Assembly (NCBI RefSeq): GCF_024539675.1
Contig: NZ_JAHHIT010000083.1
Coordinates: 1-44,430, forward strand
Reading direction: 5' to 3'
Length of the DNA stretch: 44,430 nucleotides
Source: Streptomyces hilarionis
GTDB lineage: Bacteria; Actinomycetota; Actinomycetes; Streptomycetales; Streptomycetaceae
Position 1 is the stretch's first letter, and each line of letters opens with the position of its first letter. The translations under genes and the position numbers were made by a program. Of this stretch, positions 21,588 through 28,568 are shown piece after piece. The notes below the pieces were generated by a model that worked only from the letters and a program-made list of their open reading frames with translations, did no database searches and was not told where the DNA came from.

Positions 21588-22427
21588 CTAGCCCGCCCGT
21601 GCGACCGCCCAGTCCGCGATGCGGGCCAGCAGCCCGTCGTCGGCGGCGTGCTCGGCGTGGCCCATGCCGTGCTCCAGCCAGAGTTCGCCGTGGCCGGCGC
21701 TGGCCTCGGCCAGCATGCGCGGGTGGTCGAGGGGGAAGTAGCCGTCCCGGTCGCCGTGCACGATCAGCAGCGGGGTGGGCGCGATCTTCGGCGCCGACTC
21801 GACGGGGGAGGGCGGCACCGGGTCCCAGTCCCGGTGGTGGATGCGGGTGCGGAATCCGTAGCGGCCCACCAGCCGGCCGGCCGGGCGGGTGACCAGCCAG
21901 TGCAGCCGGCGCATGGGAGCCGTGCCGCGGTAGTACCAGCGGGCGGGCGCGCTCACGGAGACGACGGCGTCCACGCCCTGCCCGGGCAGGGCCGCGTGCC
22001 GCAGGACCACCGAGCCGCCCATGGAGAAGCCGACGGTCACCACGCGCGTGTGCCCGAGCGAGCGCGCCCACTCGACGGCCGCGGCGAGGTCCAGCACCTC
22101 GCGGTCGCCGACGGTGGAGCGGCCGCCGGAGCGGCCGTGCCCCCGGAAGGAGAAGGTGACGACGGCTCCGCGCCGGGCGAGGACGGCGGCCACCCGGCGC
22201 AGGTGCGGGCGGTCCACGTCCCCCGTGAACCCGTGTGCGACGACGAACACCGGACGACGGACGGGTGACCCGCACGTGTCGTATACGACCTCACCCGGTT
22301 CGTATACGGAATCGAGCGAAACCCCGTCTGCGGTGGTCAGAAACGTCCGCAATGGTGCGCACCTGCCCGTCTCGTAATTCGGACGAACGGTGGAACGTGC
22401 CACACGACCTGCCGGGCTCCTGCTCAT
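21588..22427 (-). CDS. Alpha/beta hydrolase
   Basis: The 279-residue enzyme has the oxyanion region VVAHGFTGDVDRPH, the nucleophile elbow GFSMGGS, a catalytic Asp in VHGDRDGYFP and the catalytic His in HGMGHAEH. This gives a complete triad of the peptidase/esterase class. There is no signal peptide, so it acts in the cytoplasm. The start is uncertain: ATG at 22427 is the first plausible one, but internal GTG or TTG codons nearer the conserved FLTTADGVSLDSVYEP segment are possible. It is divergent from glnR. The substrate is unknown. Confidence 0.85.
   Translation of the reverse strand: MSRSPAGRVARSTVRPNYETGRCAPLRTFLTTADGVSLDSVYEPGEVVYDTCGSPVRRPVFVVAHGFTGDVDRPHLRRVAAVLARRGAVVTFSFRGHGRSGGRSTVGDREVLDLAAAVEWARSLGHTRVVTVGFSMGGSVVLRHAALPGQGVDAVVSVSAPARWYYRGTAPMRRLHWLVTRPAGRLVGRYGFRTRIHHRDWDPVPPSPVESAPKIAPTPLLIVHGDRDGYFPLDHPRMLAEASAGHGELWLEHGMGHAEHAADDGLLARIADWAVARAG
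22278..22310. promoter_or_regulatory. Pair of GTATAC-centred palindromes near the hydrolase start
   Basis: GTCGTATACGAC (22278-22289) is a perfect 12-bp palindrome. TTCGTATACGGA (22299-22310) shares the 8-bp CGTATACG core with its centre 21 bp away. Both lie in the 5' coding part of the hydrolase and encode Val-Tyr pairs, so they could be chance. A third copy in the glnR leader makes a regulatory role worth testing. Confidence 0.3.
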
Positions 22428-22433
22428 GTGGGC

Positions 22434-22649
22434 TATTCTGCTGGACAGAGGACTCGGGCAGCGCAGCCCCCGGGTCCTTTCGTGCTTTCGGAAGCGTTGT
22501 ATACGACACGGCGACCGGGTGGGAAACACCAGGTGGCCGTGGGTGTACGGCACCCGGGAACGCGAGCAGAGCCGCAGTGCCGCACGACTCCCCCACTGCC
22601 CCAAGGCGCGGGAGGGGCCCCACGCAGGGACCGAGGAGGAACCAGACAT
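22434..22649 (+). promoter_or_regulatory. glnR promoter and leader
   Basis: TATTCT (22434-22439) is a reasonable -10, which would give a leader of roughly 200 nt. The leader holds a GC-rich hairpin (GGACTCGGG..CCCGGGTCC) and a GTATAC palindrome (GTTGTATACGAC, 22496-22507). GAGGAGGAACC is the ribosome site. No clear GlnR box was found. Confidence 0.45.
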
Positions 22650-23438
22650 ATGAGTTCTCTGCTGCTCCTGACCAACGCTCTCCAGCCGTCGACGGAAGTA
22701 CTGCCGGCCCTCGGCCTGCTCCTGCACAACGTGCGGGTGGCCCCGGCGGAAGGCCCGGCCCTGGTCGACACCCCCGGCGCCGACGTCATCCTCATCGACG
22801 GCCGCCGTGACCTCCCCCAGGTCCGCAGCCTGTGCCAGCTGCTGCGCTCCACCGGCCCGGGCTGTCCGCTCGTCCTGGTCGTCACCGAGGGCGGCCTCGC
22901 GGCCGTGACCGCCGACTGGGGCATCGACGACGTCCTGCTCGACACGGCCGGTCCGGCCGAGGTCGAGGCGCGTCTGCGGCTGGCCATGGGCCGCCAGCAG
23001 ATCGTGGCCGACGACTCCCCGATGGAGATCCGCAACGGCGACCTGTCGGTGGACGAGGCGACCTACAGCGCGAAGCTGAAGGGACGCGTCCTGGACCTCA
23101 CGTTCAAGGAGTTCGAGCTCCTGAAGTACCTGGCCCAGCACCCCGGGCGGGTGTTCACGCGCGCGCAGCTGCTCCAGGAGGTCTGGGGCTACGACTACTT
23201 CGGCGGCACCCGCACGGTCGACGTCCACGTACGGCGTCTGCGCGCCAAGCTCGGGCCCGAGCACGAGTCGCTGATCGGAACGGTCCGCAACGTCGGTTAC
23301 CGATTCGTTACCCCCGAGAAGGGGGAGCGGGCGAGCGACGAGGCGAAGACCGCGTCGGACCGCTCCGAGCGGGCAAAGACGGAGGATGCGGACAACGCGG
23401 CCGCCCGCGGCGCCGCCGAGGTCCCGGCGGACGCGTAG
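22650..23438 (+). CDS. glnR: GlnR, orphan OmpR-type nitrogen regulator
   Basis: The 262-residue protein has an atypical receiver domain (MSSLLLLTNALQPSTEVLPAL..., lacking the usual acidic pocket but keeping the Asp in ILIDGRRDLP) and an OmpR winged helix (LTFKEFELLKYLAQHPGRVFTRAQLLQEVWGYDYFGGTRTVDVHVRRLRAKLG). The C-terminal 35 residues are an acidic, Ala-rich tail. In Streptomyces GlnR controls glutamine synthetase, ammonium transport and nitrite reductase, and acts without a partner kinase. ATG at 22650 gives the standard N-terminus and follows GAGGAGGA. The next gene is a LacI regulator on the same strand. Confidence 0.95.
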   Translation: MSSLLLLTNALQPSTEVLPALGLLLHNVRVAPAEGPALVDTPGADVILIDGRRDLPQVRSLCQLLRSTGPGCPLVLVVTEGGLAAVTADWGIDDVLLDTAGPAEVEARLRLAMGRQQIVADDSPMEIRNGDLSVDEATYSAKLKGRVLDLTFKEFELLKYLAQHPGRVFTRAQLLQEVWGYDYFGGTRTVDVHVRRLRAKLGPEHESLIGTVRNVGYRFVTPEKGERASDEAKTASDRSERAKTEDADNAAARGAAEVPADA

Positions 23439-23503
23439 TACCCGCCGGTAGGCCCCGCACCTGCCCGGACGGGGCACTGTCCACGCACCGGGAAGGGTTC
23501 CGT

Positions 23504-23521
23504 CCGCCCTGCCCAGGGCGG
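23504..23521. terminator. Hairpin between glnR and the LacI gene
   Basis: CCGCCCTG and CAGGGCGG form an 8-bp stem around CC. It may terminate glnR or, being only 12 bp before the LacI -10 box, act as an operator for that gene. Confidence 0.4.
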
Positions 23522-23544
23522 GTCCATCCGCGTAGACTCCGCGC

Positions 23545-24573
23545 GTGGCAAAGGTGACTCGGGATGATGTGGCGCGCCTGGCGGGGACTTCGACCGCCGT
23601 CGTCAGCTACGTCATCAACAACGGACCCCGGCCGGTCGCCCCGGCCACGCGCGAGCGTGTCCTCGCCGCCATCAAGGAGCTGGGGTACCGGCCCGACCGG
23701 GTCGCCCAGGCGATGGCGTCCCGGCGCACCGACCTCATAGGCCTGATCATCCCCGACGCCCGTCAGCCGTTCTTCGGCGAGATGGCGCACGCGGTCGAGC
23801 AGGCCGCCTCCGAGCGCGGGAAGATGGTGCTGGTCGGCAACACCGACTACGTCGCCGAGCGCGAGGTCCACTACCTGCGGGCGTTCCTCGGGATGCGGGT
23901 CTCCGGCCTGATCCTCGTCAGCCACGCGCTCAACGACCAGGCGGCCGCCGAGATCGACGCCTGGGACGCCCGGGTGGTCCTGCTGCACGAACGCCCCGAG
24001 GCCATCGACGACGTCGCCGTCGTCACCGACGACCTCGGCGGGGCCCAGCTCGCCGTGCGCCACCTGCTGGAGCACGGGCACCCCTACGTGGCCTGCGTCG
24101 GCGGCACCGCCGAGACCCCCTCCGTCGGCGACCCCGTCTCCGACCACGTCGAGGGCTGGCGGCGCGCCATGGACGAGGCGGGCCTGAGCACCGAGGGCCG
24201 TCTCTTCGAAGCGCCGTACAACCGCTACGACGCCTACCGCGTCTCCCTGGAGCTGCTGTCCGGCCCCGACCGGCCGCCGGCCGTCTTCTGCTCCACCGAC
24301 GACCAGGCCATCGGCCTGCTGCGCGCGGCGCGCGAGCTGCGCATCGACGTGCCCGGCGAGCTGGCGGTCATCGGCTTCGACGACATCAAGGAAGCGGCCC
24401 TCGCCGACCCGCCCATGACAACGATCGCATCGGACCGCTCGGCGATGGCCCGGGCCGCGGTCGACCTCGTCCTGGACGACGGGCTGCGGGTGGCCGGGGC
24501 GCGGCGCGAGCGGCTCAAGGTGTTCCCGTCCCGTCTGGTCGCCCGCCGTTCCTGCGGGTGCGAGCAGCCGTAG
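23545..24573 (+). CDS. LacI-family transcriptional regulator
   Basis: The 342-residue protein has the LacI helix-turn-helix (VTRDDVARLAGTSTAVVSYVINNGPRPVAPATRERVLAAIKELGYRPDRVAQAM) with the hinge helix, followed by a periplasmic-binding-like sensor (LIGLIIPDARQPFFGEM, ..., VIGFDDIKEAALADPPMTTI). It ends with a Cys pair (RRSCGCEQP). GTG at 23545 has TAGACT (23533-23538) exactly 6 nt upstream, so the mRNA is probably leaderless. No sugar transporter or glycosidase gene is adjacent to indicate the ligand. Confidence 0.92.
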   Translation: MAKVTRDDVARLAGTSTAVVSYVINNGPRPVAPATRERVLAAIKELGYRPDRVAQAMASRRTDLIGLIIPDARQPFFGEMAHAVEQAASERGKMVLVGNTDYVAEREVHYLRAFLGMRVSGLILVSHALNDQAAAEIDAWDARVVLLHERPEAIDDVAVVTDDLGGAQLAVRHLLEHGHPYVACVGGTAETPSVGDPVSDHVEGWRRAMDEAGLSTEGRLFEAPYNRYDAYRVSLELLSGPDRPPAVFCSTDDQAIGLLRAARELRIDVPGELAVIGFDDIKEAALADPPMTTIASDRSAMARAAVDLVLDDGLRVAGARRERLKVFPSRLVARRSCGCEQP

Positions 24574-24669
24574 GGCGGCGGCGGGCGGGCTTCATGAGAC
24601 CCGTCTGAGAGGGCCCGCCCAACGGCCGGTTCGGCCTTTATGGCGGACATACGAGGTTCTGCCCGCGTT

Positions 24670-24702
24670 CTCAGGGAGCACTCAGGGAGCTCTCATGGTG
24701 AG
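24670..24702 (+). promoter_or_regulatory. 11-bp direct repeats CTCAGGGAGC, candidate CssR/MprA-type box
   Basis: CTCAGGGAGC starts at 24670 and 24681, and a weaker CTCATGGTGA at 24692, exactly 11 bp apart. This is the geometry of OmpR-type regulator sites. The array ends 18 bp before the protease ATG, placing it at about -50 to -20 if the transcript starts at the ATG. The cognate regulator is presumably the response regulator encoded 1.6 kb downstream. Confidence 0.6.
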
Positions 24703-24719
24703 GCGACAGGCTTCTCCCC

Positions 24720-25928
24720 ATGACCGAGAGCTTCCGCCGCAGCGGCGAGTACGAGAACCCGTACCAGGCCCCGTACGAGGGCGCCCGGCAGCACGCCTCC
24801 TCCCCCGCGTCCGCCTCTCCCGTGCCCCCCTCCCCGGTGAACCCGGAGTGGCCGCCCCCGCCGGCGTACCGGCCGGCCGCGCAGACGCCGGTCGAGCCCA
24901 CCGCCGTCCGGCAGACGCAGACCGCGGGCGGCGCGGGCGACGGCCACGGCGGGGTCCACGGCGGAGGTCACGACGGTCACGGCGGGGGCCACGGCGACGG
25001 ACCCGCTCCGCTGGGCCCGATGGCCGCCGGACCGACTCCCCCCGACCGGAAGAAGCGCGCCCGCGGCCCGTTCGCGCTGCTCGCCGCCGTGGCGGTGGTG
25101 GCGGCCGCGATAGGCGGCGGCACGGCCTACGGCATCCAGGAGCTCACCGGCAAGGACACGGTGGTCTCCTCGTCCACCACCACCAGCGTGGTGCCGTCCA
25201 GCAAGACGGGGGACGTGGCCACCATCGCGGCGACGGTCAGCCCGAGCGTCGTCGAGGTCAGCGCCACGCTCGCCAACGGGACGTCCACCGGCTCCGGCGT
25301 GGTCATCACCGCGAACGGCGAGATCGTCACCAACAACCACGTCGTCTCGGGCGCTGACGCGATCAAGGTGACGACCAGCGACGGCACGTCGTACACGGCC
25401 AAGGTCGTCGGCACCGACAGCAAGAAGGACCTCGCGCTGATCAAGCTGGCGAACGCCTCCGGGCTCAAGCCGGCGACCCTGGGCAACTCCGACGGCGTCA
25501 AGGTCGGCGACACGGTCGTGGCGATCGGCTCCCCCGAGGGCCTGACCGGCACCGTCACCAGCGGCATCGTCTCCGCCCTGCACCGGGACGTGACCGTCTC
25601 CACGGACGAGAACCAGGGCCAGCAGCAGGGCGGCGGCGGGGGCAACTGGCCCTTCCAGTTCGGCGGCCGCCAGTTCAACGGCGACACCGGCTCGTCCACG
25701 ACGACCTACAAGGCCCTACAGACCGACGCCTCCCTCAACCCCGGCAACTCCGGCGGCGCGCTCATCGACGCCGGCGGCAACATCATCGGCATCAACTCCG
25801 CGATGTACTCGGCCGCGGCGGACTCGTCCTCCTCCGACGCCGGCAGCGTCGGCCTCGGCTTCGCCATCCCGATCAACACCGTCAAGGCCGACCTCGCCAC
25901 CCTGCGGGCCGGCGGCTCCGACAGCTGA
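24720..25928 (+). CDS. Membrane-anchored DegP/HtrA-like serine protease without PDZ domain
   Basis: The 402-residue product has a Pro-rich cytoplasmic tail with five histidines between residues 76 and 91 (G/H-rich), a membrane helix at about 117-139 and a trypsin-like extracytoplasmic domain. The catalytic residues are His207 (TNNHVV), Asp237 (DLALIKL) and Ser344 (GNSGG). The chain ends about 40 residues after the active-site region, so there is no PDZ domain, unlike canonical HtrA and mycobacterial PepD. It would degrade misfolded proteins outside the membrane. The start lacks a ribosome site. The downstream two-component genes and the upstream 11-bp repeats indicate secretion-stress control. 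Confidence 0.9.
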   Translation: MTESFRRSGEYENPYQAPYEGARQHASSPASASPVPPSPVNPEWPPPPAYRPAAQTPVEPTAVRQTQTAGGAGDGHGGVHGGGHDGHGGGHGDGPAPLGPMAAGPTPPDRKKRARGPFALLAAVAVVAAAIGGGTAYGIQELTGKDTVVSSSTTTSVVPSSKTGDVATIAATVSPSVVEVSATLANGTSTGSGVVITANGEIVTNNHVVSGADAIKVTTSDGTSYTAKVVGTDSKKDLALIKLANASGLKPATLGNSDGVKVGDTVVAIGSPEGLTGTVTSGIVSALHRDVTVSTDENQGQQQGGGGGNWPFQFGGRQFNGDTGSSTTTYKALQTDASLNPGNSGGALIDAGGNIIGINSAMYSAAADSSSSDAGSVGLGFAIPINTVKADLATLRAGGSDS

Positions 25929-25959
25929 ACCCACCACCGACCGAGCCAGGGAGCACCTC

Positions 25960-26169
25960 ATGATCCAGAAGGTTTCGCACACGGTGACCGGCGTCGGCGC
26001 GGCCGACCTCGCCCTGGCCCTCGACGTGGCGGGCGAACTGCACCCGCCGACGGCGGTGGACCGCGCGCCCGAGGTCGCGGCCCCGCAGCTCATGGGCCTG
26101 CGCACCACCGCGGCCCGTCCGCACCGGCGCAAGGTGCCGCTGAACCGGCTCGCGGCGCTGCGCGGCTGA
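25960..26169 (+). CDS. Small hypothetical protein between protease and two-component genes
   Basis: ATG at 25960 follows AGGGAGCACCTC, a good ribosome site, 31 bp after the protease stop. The 69-residue product has GC-rich third positions and an N-terminal helical stretch (VGAADLALALDVAGELHPP) and a basic C-terminus (RPHRRKVPLNRLAALRG), with no recognised domain or signal. It could be a real member of the protease operon. The coding evidence is the ribosome site, spacing and codon pattern only. Confidence 0.5.
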   Translation: MIQKVSHTVTGVGAADLALALDVAGELHPPTAVDRAPEVAAPQLMGLRTTAARPHRRKVPLNRLAALRG

Positions 26170-26288
26170 CCCCGCCCGCGTCCCGGCCCTTGCCGCACAC
26201 CGCGCAAACCGTGCGACGCTGAACGCACTCAGCAGGTTCAGCAGGACCGGCCTCCCGCCGTCCCACCACACCCGAGGAACCCACGCCC

Positions 26289-27026
26289 ATGAGCCCCGCC
26301 GAAGGCGACCGTGAGACCCAGCGCATCCTGATCGTCGACGACGAGCCGGCGGTGCGCGAAGCACTCCAGCGCAGCCTCGCGTTCGAGGGCTACGGCACGG
26401 AGGTCGCCGTGGACGGCGCGGACGCCCTGGAGAAGGCCACGGCCTACCGCCCCGACCTGGTCGTGCTGGACATCCAGATGCCCCGCATGGACGGCCTGAC
26501 GGCGGCCCGCCGCATCCGGGGCGCGGGCGACACCACCCCCATCCTGATGCTGACGGCCCGCGACACGGTCGGCGACCGGGTGACGGGCCTGGACGCGGGC
26601 GCCGACGACTACCTCGTCAAACCGTTCGAGCTCGACGAGCTCTTCGCCCGGGTGCGGGCCCTGCTGCGGCGCAGCTCCTACGCGGCGGCGGCCGGCGCCG
26701 CGGCCGGCGCGGACGACGAGGCCCTGACCTTCGCCGACCTGCGCATGGACCTCGCGACCCGGGAGGTGACGCGGGGCGGCCGCCCGGTCGAGCTGACCCG
26801 CACCGAGTTCACGCTGCTGGAGATGTTCCTGGCGCACCCGCGTCAGGTCCTCACCCGGGAGCAGATCCTGAAGGCGGTCTGGGGCTTCGACTTCGAGCCG
26901 TCGTCCAACTCGCTGGACGTGTACGTGATGTACCTGCGGCGCAAGACGGAGGCGGGCGGCGAACCGCGCCTGGTGCACACCGTGCGGGGCGTGGGGTACG
27001 TGCTGCGGCAGGGCGGGGCCGAGTGA
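26289..27026 (+). CDS. cssR: CssR/MprA-type OmpR-family response regulator
   Basis: The 245-residue protein has a complete receiver (acidic DDE near residues 17-19, phospho-acceptor Asp61 in VVLDIQMP, Lys111 in VKPFE) and an OmpR winged helix ending HTVRGVGYVLR. It is strikingly similar to mycobacterial MprA (EVWGFDF/AVWGFDF, LRRKTEAxGEPRL). Its neighbours, a HtrA-like protease and a kinase, match the MprAB-PepD locus and the CssRS secretion-stress system of Streptomyces. A GAGGAA site precedes the ATG. Short CAGCAGG direct repeats lie about 50 bp upstream. The cssR name rests on synteny and recalled literature. Confidence 0.88.
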   Translation: MSPAEGDRETQRILIVDDEPAVREALQRSLAFEGYGTEVAVDGADALEKATAYRPDLVVLDIQMPRMDGLTAARRIRGAGDTTPILMLTARDTVGDRVTGLDAGADDYLVKPFELDELFARVRALLRRSSYAAAAGAAAGADDEALTFADLRMDLATREVTRGGRPVELTRTEFTLLEMFLAHPRQVLTREQILKAVWGFDFEPSSNSLDVYVMYLRRKTEAGGEPRLVHTVRGVGYVLRQGGAE

Positions 27027-28486
27027 ACAGGGTCCTGCGGCGGTTCCGGGCCCTGCCCATCCGGGCCCGGCTGTCGATGCTGGTCGCCTCGGCGGTCGCC
27101 TTCGCGGTGGCCGCGGTATCGGTGACCTGCTGGTTCATCGTCCAGGGGAAGCTGTACGACCAGGTCAACAACGATCTGCAGCGGGGCATGCGCGCACCGG
27201 AGCAGATGATCAACGCGGCGATCAACAACTGCCCCACATCCCAGCAGGACACCAACAACCCGTACCGCAACAACTACATCCAGGTGGTCAAGGAGGACGG
27301 GACCGTCTGCGTCCTCGGCTCCTCCATCGGCAAGGTCAAGGTCACCGAGGCCGACAAGGAGGAGATCAGGACCGGCGACACCGGCAAGCTCTACTTCCGC
27401 AACGGCACCGACGCCGACGGCGACGAGGTGCGCGTGATGCTCCAGCCGCTGGCCACCACCACCGTCACGGGGGACACCGGTCCCAACGTCGGACTCGTCG
27501 TGGCCGTGTCCCTGAAGGGCACCAAGTCGACCCTCAACGACCTCGCCCTGATCCTCCTCCTCGTCTCCGGCGTCGGAGTGCTCGGCGCCGGCGCCGCCGG
27601 GCTGGCCGTCGCCCGGGCCGGGCTGCGGCCCGTCGACAAGCTCACCGAGGCCGTCGAGCACGTGGCGCGCACCGAGGACCTGAACGTGCGCATCCCCGTC
27701 GAGGACGACAGCGACGACGAGATCGCCCGGCTCTCGCGCTCCTTCAACTCGATGACCGCCTCCCTCGCCAGCTCCCACGAGCTCCAGCAGCAGCTGATCG
27801 CGGACGCCGGGCACGAGCTGCGCACCCCGCTGACCTCGCTGCGCACCAACATCGAGCTGCTCACGCGCAGCGAGGAGACGGGGCGGCCGATCCCCGCCGC
27901 CGACCGCAAGGCGCTGCTGGACTCCGTCAAGGCGCAGATGACCGAGCTCGCCGCGCTCATCGGCGACCTGCAGGAGCTGTCCCGCTCCGAGGGCCAGCGC
28001 GGCGAGCGCGTGCAGGTGGTCTCGCTGGAGGAGACGGTGGAGTCGGCGCTGCGCCGGGCCAGGCTGCGCGGGCCGGAGCTCACCATCACCGCGTCGCTGG
28101 AGCCCTGGTACACCCGGGCGGAGCCGGCCGCGCTGGAGCGGGCGGTGGTCAACATCCTGGACAACGCGGTGAAGTTCAGCCCCGAGGGCGGCACGGTCGA
28201 CGTGCGGCTCGCGGGCGGCACGCTGACCGTGCGCGACCACGGTCCCGGCATCCTCGCCGAGGAACTCCCCTACGTCTTCGACCGGTTCTGGCGCTCGCCC
28301 GGCGCGCGCGCCCTGCCCGGCTCCGGCCTCGGTCTGTCGATCGTCGCCCGCACGGTGGAGCAGGCCGGCGGCCGGGTGACGCTGGCCCGCGCGGACGGCG
28401 GCGGCACGGTGGCGACGGTCCGGCTGCCGGGGGCGCCGACGCCCCCGCCGGAGGATCCCCCCCTCGGATCACCGGAACTCCCTTAG
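27023..28486 (+). CDS. cssS: CssS/MprB-type sensor histidine kinase
   Basis: The 487-residue kinase has a first membrane helix (about 17-40), an extracytoplasmic sensor of about 130 residues, a second helix (about 172-197), HAMP, the DHp His in ADAGHELRTPLTSLR, and the ATPase boxes NILDNAVKF, DHGPGI and GSGLGLSI. GTG overlaps the cssR stop by 4 nt (GTGA), so the pair is translationally coupled. The sensor holds two cysteines (Cys70, Cys96) that could form a disulfide sensitive to folding stress. A Pro-rich tail ends the protein. Confidence 0.9.
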   Translation: MNRVLRRFRALPIRARLSMLVASAVAFAVAAVSVTCWFIVQGKLYDQVNNDLQRGMRAPEQMINAAINNCPTSQQDTNNPYRNNYIQVVKEDGTVCVLGSSIGKVKVTEADKEEIRTGDTGKLYFRNGTDADGDEVRVMLQPLATTTVTGDTGPNVGLVVAVSLKGTKSTLNDLALILLLVSGVGVLGAGAAGLAVARAGLRPVDKLTEAVEHVARTEDLNVRIPVEDDSDDEIARLSRSFNSMTASLASSHELQQQLIADAGHELRTPLTSLRTNIELLTRSEETGRPIPAADRKALLDSVKAQMTELAALIGDLQELSRSEGQRGERVQVVSLEETVESALRRARLRGPELTITASLEPWYTRAEPAALERAVVNILDNAVKFSPEGGTVDVRLAGGTLTVRDHGPGILAEELPYVFDRFWRSPGARALPGSGLGLSIVARTVEQAGGRVTLARADGGGTVATVRLPGAPTPPPEDPPLGSPELP

Positions 28487-28568
28487 AAATCACGCGAGTT
28501 CGGCAACCTTCCCGCACCGGGCGGCGACTCACCCGCAGTCAGTCCCCCCACACGGAAGGGTTCGCCGT

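Noticed and set aside
22496..22530. Possible GlnR box (GAC..GAAAC) in the glnR leader
   Set aside because: Spacing is off by one base and the first half-site is poor. Autoregulation is not supported.
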